Shown here one piece after another: positions 7,808 to 16,131 of a stretch of DNA of 64,000 nt. The DNA comes from Caldifarciminota bacterium UBA6260 (GTDB lineage: Bacteria > Hydrothermota > 32-111), in the NCBI GenBank assembly GCA_002441125.1, contig DJVI01000003.1, positions 46,035 to 110,034 of the forward strand, read 5' to 3'. Each line of letters starts with the position of its first letter. Within the stretch, counting starts at the first letter, position 1. The notes under the pieces were generated by a model. It did not search any database. It was not told the origin of the DNA and worked only from the letters and a program-made list of their open reading frames with translations. The translations under genes and the position numbers were made by a program.

Positions 7808-10800
7808 ATGTTTTATTTTAACTTTTTCTATCTTTTACTATTTTTCAATTTTTATCCAGACACAGTAAAACTTGATTATGTTTACGATGATTTTATTTTT
7901 GAAAACCCTCTTTACAAAAACTCTTTACAGGTAATATCAGAAAACAGAATATTGAAAGAAAATGATGATTTTTACTTCGATGGGAAAAAAATATCATTTT
8001 CAAAACCTTTTAAGGATGTAAAGATAATTTTTCTCAAAGTTGACGATAGTTTAAAGATAGAAAACTACAGATACAGAAGCGAAAATGTAATAGAAGAGAT
8101 TGCAAAAAAAGATGAGGAAAAAGAGAATAATATCTATATTGCAGGTGTAAAGGGAATAAGCCTTCTAAACCAGAATAACTCTTTGGACATTGATCAGGTT
8201 ACAGAGTTTTCGATAAATGGAAACATAGATTCTTTTTGGAGTGTTGAAGGTTATATAAATGATAACTCGTCAACAAAAGATCTTGGACTGAATATTCCAG
8301 TATACCAGATAGAAAATTTTAGGATTTCTTTGAAAAATATAAATGGAACACAATTCTTTTTAGGGAATTCAACTATGAAGAACAGCTGGTCAAAATTTTT
8401 GAACTTTAACAAGGAGATTTTCGGATTAGGTTTTCTTTCAAATTTCAAAAGATACCCTATATATTTCAACTACTCCACCGATAAAGGTAATTTCAGATCA
8501 ACATCATTTAATTGTATGGATGGGATTTTGGGACCTTACAGGATAGTTGATGAAAAGAATCTTTTCGATTACACCATTACACCAGGTAGTGAAAGAGTTT
8601 ACCTAAACGGTGAACTTTTGCAAAATGGTGAAGATAAAGATTACACAATAGATTATTACACAGGTGAAATAACATTCACAAACAAACAAATTGTAGATCA
8701 GAATTCTTATGTCTATATTGAGTTTCAACAGTTAAACATCACTTCACTTAACAGTGGATACAACATCTCTTTCGGAGATGAAGGAAACGATTTAAGAGTT
8801 TTATACTCTAATCAGGGTAACCAGATTTTCGATCAAAAATTGAAAGATGAACTATCCTTATACCCTTCTGATTCCTCATACATCCTTCTGAAAGGTTATC
8901 AGTTTGTTGGAAGTGGGAATGGTGATTATTCATTTATAGATTCAATATTCAATTTTGTTGGAAAAGGTAACGGTGATTACATTGTTGAATTTTATTATGT
9001 CGGTTATGGAAATGGAGATTATATATATTCTCCTGTTAATTTCTCATATATTTATGTAGGTAAGAATAATGGTAATTACTCACCATACAGAAGAGTTGAA
9101 CTACCCTTTTTCTACCACCTTTTTGATATTTCATATTCAAAAGATTTTAAAATCGGAAAATATGATTTCGAAATTCTAACAGGACTTTATAAAAATAACA
9201 GGTATAACCTTCAATCAGAATTTCTAAAAGATTTTTCATACCTTTTATTCTATGAATCAAAAAAAATTTCATATGGAAAATTTTCATCATCTTTCTCATT
9301 TAAATTTAAAGAAAATGATACTATTTTTAAAACAAAATGGAATAAAAAAAATGATTATGGATATATAAGGAGCGATACAACATTTAAAACACCTTTCAGG
9401 GAAATATCTTTTTCTTTGCAACCTTCCTTTGAAAAAATTTTAAAATCCAACTTAACCTTTTCAAAACTGGACTCCTTTAATGTGATCAACACAAATTTTA
9501 ACTCCGATACCATTTTTGACTATAATCTGGATTTTAAAACTAACTATTTTTTATTGAAAGATTCTTTCTTTTATAGAAATGAGAATATCACTCTGACAAG
9601 ATATTTTAAATTAACAAACATTTCAATTTTCATAGAGAATGAGAAAAAAATTTTTTCTACTCTTAAAAGGGGAATAAGAAGTTTTACATCTAATAGGGAT
9701 TTTTTACTTGAATACAGGAACGAGGAAACTTTCAACGATACTTTTAAAGCAAAAAACATAGATGTTTTCAAATTTGAAATAAACAGGTTCAAGGATGAAA
9801 ATTTTTCAGGTCTGATTATGGCTGAATATAAAATATTTGATGAGAATAACTCAAAAAAGAATATCCTTGCATTAAATATGATTTATAAAAACAATAAGAA
9901 GAATTTTTATGAATATGTTTTAAACACATATATAACTTCACTCTCAATATATGATCTTGTCGAAACTTATGTTTATGTTGGAAAAGGAAAGGGAGAATAT
10001 ATTTATGATCCTCAGACTAACACATACATCTATGATAGAATATATGGTGAATATATTCTAATTAAAGAGAATAAGATGTCTAATGAACCTTTTTCTAAAA
10101 GGAATCTAAATACAACCTTTAGATTCTACCCTTTTGAAACTTTTTTAACTTTCGATTATTCAGACCTTTCAAAAAATATCCTTGAAACCAAACAGAGTTA
10201 TTTGAACCAATCGAATTTAAAATTTAACTTACTTTCAAACAAAATTTTAAATAAGAGACTGACTCCATTTTTCAATATCAACTATGAAAGAACCTTCTAT
10301 AAAAATATTTCCTATCTTAAAAACTCTGCTTTAGATATAGGTTTAAAAAATACAAAAGATTTAAACTATTCAGTTTTTTACAGAAGAGAGGACGAGACAA
10401 GAGATGAAAATTCTGGAAGATACGATATAAGTTCAAACTCTTTTGTATTCGAGTTTAACTTAACAGGATTAAAAGAAGATTACAATTTTTCAATCCTGTA
10501 TGGTTATTTTTATGGTTATTACTATTATACAACTTTGGGTTTTTCAAGATTAGATGGAAACAAAGCGGAATTTTCATCAGATATAGAAAGAAAAATATTC
10601 CCCAACTTTTCCTTCAACATAATTCCAAAAGTTTCATACACTCTCTATAAAAATGGTGATGATATGCCTTTGAATATAAACTATAAATACCCTAAAGGAA
10701 CCTATTTTGAAAACACATTATCTTTGTTATACACTACAAGTTTTATCAATATAAAAATCTCACATATAATGGATTATTCTGTTAGAAACTCTTTGAGACA

Positions 10801-10834
10801 GAGGATATTCTTTTCTTTATTTACCTATTTTTAA
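7808..10834 (+). CDS. Large outer-membrane beta-barrel-like surface protein with GNGDY repeats
   Basis: About 1008 residues. A short hydrophobic N-terminus acts as signal peptide. Residues 260-310 carry the 'YLNGELLQNGEDKDYTIDYYTGEITF' type of beta module common in large surface proteins of WOR-3/Fibrobacter-like bacteria. Residues 365-430 hold four copies of a Y-V-G-x-G-N-G-D-Y-like motif about 20 residues apart, and a fifth (YVGKGKGEY) lies near residue 725. The second half is a series of aromatic-rich strands like an outer-membrane barrel. The first possible start is TTG at 7805; ATG at 7808 is used here. No SD is seen and it follows purF by 12 bases. The function is not known. Confidence 0.7.
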   Translation: MFYFNFFYLLLFFNFYPDTVKLDYVYDDFIFENPLYKNSLQVISENRILKENDDFYFDGKKISFSKPFKDVKIIFLKVDDSLKIENYRYRSENVIEEIAKKDEEKENNIYIAGVKGISLLNQNNSLDIDQVTEFSINGNIDSFWSVEGYINDNSSTKDLGLNIPVYQIENFRISLKNINGTQFFLGNSTMKNSWSKFLNFNKEIFGLGFLSNFKRYPIYFNYSTDKGNFRSTSFNCMDGILGPYRIVDEKNLFDYTITPGSERVYLNGELLQNGEDKDYTIDYYTGEITFTNKQIVDQNSYVYIEFQQLNITSLNSGYNISFGDEGNDLRVLYSNQGNQIFDQKLKDELSLYPSDSSYILLKGYQFVGSGNGDYSFIDSIFNFVGKGNGDYIVEFYYVGYGNGDYIYSPVNFSYIYVGKNNGNYSPYRRVELPFFYHLFDISYSKDFKIGKYDFEILTGLYKNNRYNLQSEFLKDFSYLLFYESKKISYGKFSSSFSFKFKENDTIFKTKWNKKNDYGYIRSDTTFKTPFREISFSLQPSFEKILKSNLTFSKLDSFNVINTNFNSDTIFDYNLDFKTNYFLLKDSFFYRNENITLTRYFKLTNISIFIENEKKIFSTLKRGIRSFTSNRDFLLEYRNEETFNDTFKAKNIDVFKFEINRFKDENFSGLIMAEYKIFDENNSKKNILALNMIYKNNKKNFYEYVLNTYITSLSIYDLVETYVYVGKGKGEYIYDPQTNTYIYDRIYGEYILIKENKMSNEPFSKRNLNTTFRFYPFETFLTFDYSDLSKNILETKQSYLNQSNLKFNLLSNKILNKRLTPFFNINYERTFYKNISYLKNSALDIGLKNTKDLNYSVFYRREDETRDENSGRYDISSNSFVFEFNLTGLKEDYNFSILYGYFYGYYYYTTLGFSRLDGNKAEFSSDIERKIFPNFSFNIIPKVSYTLYKNGDDMPLNINYKYPKGTYFENTLSLLYTTSFINIKISHIMDYSVRNSLRQRIFFSLFTYF

Positions 10835-11314
10835 AAAATCTACTTCCTTTGATATATCTTTTTTCAACTTAAAAGGAAAACTGTTTTTTCCAAATTTTGT
10901 TTTTACCTCTAACTCTCCCTCTATATTCAAAATCAATTTCCCTTCTTTTAATTTTTCAATAAGATCTGAAGATAATATAGAATATTTTATTTTTAGATCT
11001 GTTGAGTAAACTCCGGAAGAATTCTTTTTTAAAATATACTCTTTTTCTGAGTAACCTTCTCCTATCTTTTTAGATTCGAAAAAGATCCGGTAAACTATTC
11101 TTTCAAAAGTAACATCAACTTTATTTGGGTTAAAAACTTTCATATTCAGTTCAAAGTTAACACCGGAAAGATCGAAAGATCTGTATTGAAAAGATTCAAC
11201 TTCATATTGAAGGTTTTTCAATGTTTTCACCTGATTCAAATATGCACAGTTTGAGATAAAAATAATGGTTATGAGAAAAATTAAAGTTTTTAATTTTAAA
11301 ATCTTTTTAAACAT
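10817..11314 (-). CDS. LEA14/WHy-domain lipoprotein
   Basis: A 165-residue lipoprotein: signal peptide followed by lipobox 'FISNC', then a single Water-stress/Hypersensitive (WHy, LEA type 2) domain. The stretch 'VNFELNMKVFNPNKVDVTFERIVYRIF' matches this domain's conserved core (N-P-N and following strands). Such proteins are small immunoglobulin-like folds; in bacteria they are envelope lipoproteins of unproven function. It overlaps the malic enzyme gene by 19 bases and shares its operon. Its 3' end overlaps the convergent barrel gene by 18 bases, so no terminator separates them. Confidence 0.8.
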   Translation of the reverse strand: MFKKILKLKTLIFLITIIFISNCAYLNQVKTLKNLQYEVESFQYRSFDLSGVNFELNMKVFNPNKVDVTFERIVYRIFFESKKIGEGYSEKEYILKKNSSGVYSTDLKIKYSILSSDLIEKLKEGKLILNIEGELEVKTKFGKNSFPFKLKKDISKEVDFLKIGK

Positions 11315-12561
11315 CTTTTTAGATACCTTTTGTAATCTGAAGGATTTACATCTATTCTGTTCAATTTTTCTTCAACGGCACTTTTTAAAACAGCATAAGA
11401 TTCTTCAACGAAAACTCTCCTATCAAAAGGTTTTGGAATCAAATACCTTTTCGAAAATTTTAAATCCTCTTTATACAATTTTTTTATGTATTCTGGAACA
11501 TTTTTTTTAGCAAGTGAAGCGAGAGATTTGGCTGCTTCAAGTTTCATCCTATCACTTATTTTTTTAGCTCCACAATCAAGAACACCTCTGAAAATATAAG
11601 GGAATCCCAAAACATTGTTTATCTGGTTTGGGTAATCAGATCTTCCGGTTGCTATAATTACATCTTTCCTTGTATCTACAGCATCATAATAATCTATTTC
11701 AGGATCTGGATTTGCAAGTGCGAAAACTATAGGGTCTTTAGCCATTTTCTTCAACATCTCTTTCTTTAGAACACCTTTTGCTGATAGACCTAAAAAGACA
11801 TCAGCACCTTCTATAGCCTCTTCCATTTTCATCTCTTTTTCTTTAGCAAAAATTATATTGTATCTTGTCAGGTCTTTTCTTTTTTTATGAAGCATTCCAA
11901 ATTTATCAAAAACGAAAATATTTTTTAGAGAGACCCCAACCTTCAAAAACATCTTCAAAACAGGTAAAGCAGCAGCACCTGCACCTGAAACAACCAATTT
12001 TATATCCTTTAAATCCTTATCCACTATTTCACATGCATTTAAAAGTCCAGCTGTAGCAATTATACTTGTTCCATGCTGATCATCATGGAATACAGGGATA
12101 TCCATCTTTTCAATAAGTTTCTCTTCAATATAAAAGCATTCTGGACCTTTTACATCTTCAAGATTTATCCCTCCAAAAGTAGGTTCAAGAGATTTAACGA
12201 TATCTATAAACCTATCTGGATCCTTTTCATCTATCTCTATATCAAAAGCATCTATAAAAGCGAATTTTTTAAATAGAACGGATTTCCCTTCCATAACAGG
12301 TTTTGAAGCATAGGGACCTATATCACCAAGTCCTAAAACCGCAGTTCCATTCGATATTACTCCAACGAGATTTTTTCTATTAGTGTAAGTGTAAGATAAA
12401 TTTTTATCCTTCTCTATTTCAAGTGAAGGGTAAGCTACACCTGGAGTGTAAGCGAGTGACAAATTTTCTTTTGTATCACAATCTTTTTTTACCTTTATCT
12501 CTATCTTTCCACCTGTTGGAAAAGAGTGGTATTTCAAACTTTTTTCTTTTAAATTTTTCAT
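11296..12561 (-). CDS. maeB: NAD(P)-dependent malic enzyme
   Basis: A 421-residue short-form malic enzyme, which oxidatively decarboxylates malate to pyruvate. The N-terminal malic domain has 'YTPGVAYPSLEI' near residue 38 (catalytic Tyr) and 'GDIGPYASKPVMEGKSVLFKKF' with the catalytic Lys. 'INLEDVKGPECF' and 'PVFHDDQHGTSI' supply metal ligands. The NAD-binding domain carries 'VVSGAGAAALPVL' near residue 190. The phosphotransacetylase-like C-terminal extension of enterobacterial MaeB is absent. There is no SD; TTGAAA, 16 bp, TATACT puts the transcription start on the A of the ATG, so the mRNA looks leaderless. Cofactor preference is not read from sequence. Confidence 0.92.
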   Translation of the reverse strand: MKNLKEKSLKYHSFPTGGKIEIKVKKDCDTKENLSLAYTPGVAYPSLEIEKDKNLSYTYTNRKNLVGVISNGTAVLGLGDIGPYASKPVMEGKSVLFKKFAFIDAFDIEIDEKDPDRFIDIVKSLEPTFGGINLEDVKGPECFYIEEKLIEKMDIPVFHDDQHGTSIIATAGLLNACEIVDKDLKDIKLVVSGAGAAALPVLKMFLKVGVSLKNIFVFDKFGMLHKKRKDLTRYNIIFAKEKEMKMEEAIEGADVFLGLSAKGVLKKEMLKKMAKDPIVFALANPDPEIDYYDAVDTRKDVIIATGRSDYPNQINNVLGFPYIFRGVLDCGAKKISDRMKLEAAKSLASLAKKNVPEYIKKLYKEDLKFSKRYLIPKPFDRRVFVEESYAVLKSAVEEKLNRIDVNPSDYKRYLKRCLKRF

Positions 12562-12567
12562 AAAATA

Positions 12568-12595
12568 AGTATAGATGATAAAAAATCTTTTTCAA
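12568..12595 (-). promoter_or_regulatory. Promoter of malic enzyme gene (leaderless geometry)
   Basis: On the minus strand, TTGAAA (12595-12590), 16 bp spacer, TATACT (12573-12568), then six bases and the ATG at 12561. A start seven bases after the -10 falls on the A of the ATG. Confidence 0.6.
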
Positions 12596-12612
12596 GAATC
12601 AAAAATTAAATG

Positions 12613-12640
12613 TTGAAAAAAAATCAAACTATAATATACT
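12613..12640 (+). promoter_or_regulatory. Promoter of small membrane protein gene
   Basis: TTGAAA (12613-12618), 16 bp, TATACT (12635-12640); an overlapping TATAAT lies at 12630-12635 but at poor spacing. The leader is short and has AAAAGGAG before the ATG at 12659. Confidence 0.5.
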
Positions 12641-12658
12641 TTACAAAAAGGAGAGAAA

Positions 12659-13099
12659 ATGAAGAAATTTTTCATTTTATTCTTAGTTTTCGTTTTTATC
12701 TCAAACATTTTTCTATACGCTCAAAATAAAGAAAAATTGACTTATGAAGAGGGAAGAAATGATGGGAAAATTGCCGCATCATCTGAAAACTCATTTATAT
12801 GGGGTCTTATAGGATGTGGAGCAACATGTTTTTTCTCTGGACTTGGTTGCATAGGTTCAACACTTATAGGTTATATTATTGAGCCTTCCCTTCCTTATGT
12901 TTCTTTCGATAAAGGTGAAGATTATGTGAGAGGTTTTAAAGATGGTTATTCATCTGAAGTTAAAAAGAAGAGAGCAACAAGTGCTTTCGTTGGTGGTTGT
13001 ATTTCAACAGTAGCACAGGTTCTTATTTATGTTCCAATATATATAATCTATGGGGCAACTATAATTGCATCTTTAGCTTCAATATTTTCTATGCAATGA
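12659..13099 (+). CDS. Small membrane protein with duplicated YxxGxxDG module
   Basis: A 146-residue protein with a signal peptide (about 1-21). Two similar modules follow, each opening with a 'Y-x-x-G-x-x-D-G' box (YEEGRNDG near residue 29 and YVRGFKDG near residue 88), a charged stretch, and then glycine-rich hydrophobic segments likely to span the membrane. Three Cys occur around the first hydrophobic segment and one in the second. The SD AAGGAG is well placed. No named family is recognised with confidence. It is followed after six bases by the 16-residue-repeat protein, so the two probably act together. Confidence 0.65.
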   Translation: MKKFFILFLVFVFISNIFLYAQNKEKLTYEEGRNDGKIAASSENSFIWGLIGCGATCFFSGLGCIGSTLIGYIIEPSLPYVSFDKGEDYVRGFKDGYSSEVKKKRATSAFVGGCISTVAQVLIYVPIYIIYGATIIASLASIFSMQ

Positions 13100-13105
13100 G
13101 ATCAT

Positions 13106-13459
13106 ATGCTTACAAAAATTTATGATGCATCATACAATGTAGTTGGTTACATTCATGATAACACAATTGAGGATTCTTCAGGTGGACCTATAGGTTATAT
13201 TGAGAGTGACAAGATTTTTGATCAATACCATAATCTGATAGGGTATTTCCATTATGGAAGGTATGAGGACTCTTCCTCAACTCCAATAGCATACCTTGAG
13301 GGTGATACTTTACAGGATGCTTCAAGAAACACTATCGCATATCTTTTAAGTGAAAGGATTGAAGATTCATCTCATAACACTATAGGTTACATCCATAACA
13401 ACCTTGACAAAGGACTTATTGGAATTTTAATAGTTTTTGGTTTCATCTCAATTGTATGA
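13106..13459 (+). CDS. 16-residue beta-repeat protein with C-terminal membrane helix
   Basis: A 117-residue protein with no signal peptide. After three residues it consists of exactly six tandem 16-residue repeats (residues 4-99), consensus (K/R/T)-I-x-D-x-S-x-N-x-I-(G/A)-Y-I-x-x-(N/D/E). An 18-residue tail (GLIGILIVFGFISIV) is a probable membrane helix. The pattern suggests repeated beta-hairpins closing into a propeller or flower; similar short proteins called beta-flower proteins are known from related bacteria, an assignment made from memory. It lies six bases after the small membrane protein gene, with a weak SD (GAGAT). Confidence 0.7.
   Translation: MLTKIYDASYNVVGYIHDNTIEDSSGGPIGYIESDKIFDQYHNLIGYFHYGRYEDSSSTPIAYLEGDTLQDASRNTIAYLLSERIEDSSHNTIGYIHNNLDKGLIGILIVFGFISIV
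13115..13402 (+). repeat. Six in-frame 48-bp coding repeats
   Basis: Each 48-bp unit encodes one 16-residue repeat. The units have diverged at the DNA level but keep exact length, so the periodicity is under protein-level constraint and not a recent microsatellite-like expansion. Confidence 0.85.
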
Positions 13460-13493
13460 AAACAATTTAGTTCCACAATAAAAAAGGAGAATG

Positions 13494-14762
13494 ATGAAAA
13501 GACTTTGGTTCTTTATTTCAATTTTAATTCTATCAATTTTTCTAAATTCAAAAAATATCAGGTTTGCTGTAATTTCTGATATACATATTTACGATACAAC
13601 ACTTGGAGTAAGGTCTGAAGAGTTCAAAAAATATATTATGCAGGATAGAAAACTTTTAAAAGAGTCTTCTTTTTTGTTGGATCAATTTTTAGAGGATATC
13701 CAGAAAGAGAGTTTAGATTTTATTCTAATTCCCGGAGATATAACAAAAGATGGTGAACTTGTAAACCATAAACTTTTTATAGAAAAGGTTTCAAAAATTT
13801 TAGATGGGAAAACAAAAATATTCGTTATATGTGGTAACCATGATATAAACAATTTTGATGGATTCAAATATGAAGAAAAAGGTAAAGTTAGAGTTGAAGG
13901 TATAAGTAAAAAAGATTTTGAAAACCTTTATCAAAATTTTGGCTATTTAAACTCCTTTTCAAAGGATGAGAATTCTTTAAGTTATATAGCTCGTCTAAAT
14001 GAAGATTATTTTTTGGTTGCTTTGGATGGTTGCAAATACTATCTGAACGATGAGAAAAATCCTTCAACAGTTTCTGGAAAGATAAAGAAAAAAAGTTTGT
14101 TATGGCTAAAAGATAATCTTGAAAAATTAAAAGACCAAAATAAAAAAGTTATAGTGATGATACATCATAACATTATAGAACATTTTAAAGGGCAGAAAAA
14201 AGGTTATCCAGAATATGTTTTGGAAAACAATGAAGAGTTGTTGAAAATTCTAAACAGTTATAATGTTCAGTTAATATTTACAGGGCATTTTCACTCAAAC
14301 GATATTACAAAAAGAAAGTTTAAAAATGGCTACATGTTTGAAATAGAAACAGGTTCACCTTTAACTTTCCCCTCACCTTACAGGATAGTTGAAATTTTAA
14401 ATGACACTTTTGTTAAAATCCAAACATTTTCACTTTTAAAGAGCCCTGAATTTTACTCTTATGCAAAGGAATATACTGAAAGTGGAATATACAATATAGC
14501 CTTCAATATAATAAAAAGTTATAAAATATCAGATAGGGAATCAGATCTACTTGCAAAAAAGATCTCTTACTCAATGGTTTCACATTATAGAGGTGATGAA
14601 ACAATGCCAGAAAAATTTTTTGAAAATAAAGATTTTTCGATTAAATCAAAATTTATAATGTTTTTGAAAAAAGATATGTTTAAAAACCTTTTAAACGATC
14701 CAACACCTGACAACAATGTTCTGATAAATTTATATTCAGGGGAAATTTCCAACTTAAAATAA
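13494..14762 (+). CDS. Secreted calcineurin-like metallophosphoesterase
   Basis: A 422-residue protein with a signal peptide (about 1-20) and a complete metallophosphoesterase domain: 'SDIHI' near residue 29, 'PGDITKDGE', 'CGNHDI', 'MIHHN' and 'TGHFHSND' provide the two-metal site. A C-terminal alpha-helical region of about 120 residues follows, as in 3',5'-cyclic-nucleotide-type or sphingomyelinase-like periplasmic phosphoesterases; the substrate cannot be told. Two ATGs are adjacent (13491, 13494); AAGGAG is one base from the first and four from the second, so 13494 is preferred. It ends four bases before the convergent tRNA-Lys. Confidence 0.88.
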   Translation: MKRLWFFISILILSIFLNSKNIRFAVISDIHIYDTTLGVRSEEFKKYIMQDRKLLKESSFLLDQFLEDIQKESLDFILIPGDITKDGELVNHKLFIEKVSKILDGKTKIFVICGNHDINNFDGFKYEEKGKVRVEGISKKDFENLYQNFGYLNSFSKDENSLSYIARLNEDYFLVALDGCKYYLNDEKNPSTVSGKIKKKSLLWLKDNLEKLKDQNKKVIVMIHHNIIEHFKGQKKGYPEYVLENNEELLKILNSYNVQLIFTGHFHSNDITKRKFKNGYMFEIETGSPLTFPSPYRIVEILNDTFVKIQTFSLLKSPEFYSYAKEYTESGIYNIAFNIIKSYKISDRESDLLAKKISYSMVSHYRGDETMPEKFFENKDFSIKSKFIMFLKKDMFKNLLNDPTPDNNVLINLYSGEISNLK

Positions 14763-14765
14763 TTT

Positions 14766-14838
14766 TGCGTCACCGGGGAATCGAACCCCGAACCTACTGA
14801 TTAAGAGTCAGTTGCTCTACCATTTGAGCTAGTGACGC
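14766..14838 (-). tRNA. tRNA-Lys(CTT)
   Basis: A complete cloverleaf: 7-bp acceptor GCGTCAC/GTGACGC, anticodon stem ACTGA/TCAGT with loop CTCTTAA (anticodon CUU), T-arm with TTCGATT, discriminator A. CCA is not encoded. It is the last of four clustered minus-strand tRNAs. Confidence 0.95.
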
Positions 14839-14848
14839 TTATTAAAAA

Positions 14849-14922
14849 TGCGCCTGACAGGAATCGAACCTGTAACCTACGGATTAGAAATCCGTTGCTC
14901 TATCCAATTGAGCTACAGGCGC
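14849..14922 (-). tRNA. tRNA-Arg(TCT)
   Basis: Acceptor GCGCCTG/CAGGCGC, anticodon stem ACGGA/TCCGT with loop TTTCTAA (anticodon UCU), T-loop TTCGATT, discriminator A. CCA is not encoded. It lies 18 bases after tRNA-His and 10 before tRNA-Lys. Confidence 0.95.
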
Positions 14923-14940
14923 TTTTTATTTTTTAAATGG

Positions 14941-15015
14941 GGTGAGTGAGGGGACTCGAACCCCCAACGGCTGGAACCACAATCCAGAGCTCTAACCAAT
15001 TGAACTACACTCACC
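14941..15015 (-). tRNA. tRNA-His(GTG)
   Basis: Anticodon stem CTGGA/TCCAG with loop TTGTGGT (anticodon GUG). The acceptor can form the His-specific 8-bp stem GGTGAGTG/CACTCACC, so the identity base G-1 is encoded and pairs with C73. The next three bases (14940-14938) read CCA, unlike the other three tRNAs here. Confidence 0.94.
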
Positions 15016-15021
15016 ATAAAA

Positions 15022-15097
15022 TCGGGGCAGCTGGATTTGAACCAGCGACTTCCTGCTCCCAAAACAGGCGCGCTAAACCGGACTGCGCTATGCCCCG
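15022..15097 (-). tRNA. tRNA-Pro(TGG), overlaps end of rdgB
   Basis: Acceptor CGGGGCA/TGCCCCG, anticodon stem CCTGT/GCAGG with loop TTTGGGA (anticodon UGG), T-loop TTCAAAT, discriminator A. Its first ten bases contain the last codons and TAG stop of rdgB on the same strand, so the tRNA and the mRNA share sequence. Confidence 0.95.
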
Positions 15098-15696
15098 ATA
15101 TATTCTCTTTCCAAAAAATCTATAAACTTTTTTACAGCTTTTGCTCTATGAGAGATCCGATTTTTTATGGATTCATCAAGTTGGGCAAAAGTTTCCTTAT
15201 AACCGTCAGGGATAAAAACCGGATCGTATCCAAACCCTTTTTCACCTTTAGCTTCCTTGGAGATAAAACCGTTACAGACACCTTCAAACTTTTCTATAAA
15301 TTTTTCAGTTTTAAAAGTTATAACTGTTTTGAAATATGCTCTCCTCTCTGAATCCTTCTTAAAACTTTCCATCCTTTTTAAAAGTAACATATAATTATCT
15401 CTGTAGGAAGGATCCTTACCAGCATACCTTGAGGTGAAAACTCCAGGTTCGCCATTTAAGGATTCGACGAAAAGACCAGTATCCTCTGCAAAAGTATCTA
15501 TTTTTGTAAAAGAGTAGCCATTTAATACTTTTATCAGAGAATTCTCTTCAAGTGTTTTCCCAGTCTCTTCAACTTCTGGATAATCCGGAAAATCTTCTAT
15601 GTAAAGAACTTTTATTTTTTTTGAAGTTAAAATATACTCAATTTCTCTCTTCTTGTCAAGATTATGGGTTGCAAAAAAAATTTTCAACTCTCTCAT
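15088..15696 (-). CDS. rdgB: XTP/dITP diphosphatase (RdgB/HAM1)
   Basis: A 202-residue HAM1-family nucleotide pyrophosphatase that clears non-canonical purine triphosphates (dITP, XTP). Family motifs: 'FATHNLDKKREI' near residue 8, 'EETGKTLEENSLIK', 'AEDTGLFVESLNGEPGVFTSRYAG' near residue 70 (with the catalytic Asp), 'KGEKGFGYDPVFIP' and 'ISHRAKAVKKF'. The start overlaps the SPOR lipoprotein stop (ATGA). The stop TAG is at bases 8-10 of tRNA-Pro, so if the operon transcript is processed by RNase P the stop codon is cut off; see findings. Confidence 0.94.
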   Translation of the reverse strand: MRELKIFFATHNLDKKREIEYILTSKKIKVLYIEDFPDYPEVEETGKTLEENSLIKVLNGYSFTKIDTFAEDTGLFVESLNGEPGVFTSRYAGKDPSYRDNYMLLLKRMESFKKDSERRAYFKTVITFKTEKFIEKFEGVCNGFISKEAKGEKGFGYDPVFIPDGYKETFAQLDESIKNRISHRAKAVKKFIDFLEREYIGA

Positions 15697-16121
15697 GGAA
15701 CAACAGTGAAAGCATCAGAGTAACCTTTCTCTTTAACTATATCTCTGAATCTATCAGCTTCCTCTTTTAATTTAAAATGCCCTATTCTAACTTTATAGTA
15801 TGGAGGGATATATTCAACATAAACATCCTCTGTAAATTTTGCCTTGGCTTCATCTCTAACTTTGTAAGCTTTTGCTTCATCGTATGTAGCAAAAATTTGA
15901 ACTTTGTATTCACTAACAACATTTTGTGAAGTAGTATTTTGAGAAGGTGTTTCCTCTATAACTTCAAGTTTTGGTTGTTCAGTTACTGGTTGCTCAACTT
16001 TTGGTTCTTCCTCTATAACAACTGTTGGCTGCTGAACAGGTTCTGTTGTTTTTGCTTTTTTTGTGCATCCAGCAAAAACAATTGAAAAGAAGAGAACTAA
16101 AATCAATAACTTTTTTAACAT
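15693..16121 (-). CDS. SPOR-domain lipoprotein
   Basis: A 142-residue lipoprotein: signal peptide with lipobox 'VFAGC' (Cys19), a Pro/Glu/Val-rich linker (about residues 28-68), then one SPOR domain (about 70-142) with 'YKVQIFATYDEAKAYKVRDEAK' and 'YYKVRIGHFKLKEEADRF'. SPOR domains bind denuded septal peptidoglycan, so the protein is likely anchored in a membrane and gathered at the division site. It is first in the unit lipoprotein-rdgB-tRNA; manC lies ten bases upstream on the same strand. Confidence 0.88.
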   Translation of the reverse strand: MLKKLLILVLFFSIVFAGCTKKAKTTEPVQQPTVVIEEEPKVEQPVTEQPKLEVIEETPSQNTTSQNVVSEYKVQIFATYDEAKAYKVRDEAKAKFTEDVYVEYIPPYYKVRIGHFKLKEEADRFRDIVKEKGYSDAFTVVP

Positions 16122-16131
16122 TTAACCCTCC

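Noticed and set aside
12619..12635. TATAAT at 12630 as the main -10 for the 12659 gene
   Set aside because: Its spacing to TTGAAA is only 11 bp; the overlapping TATACT at 12635 has the usual 16 bp.
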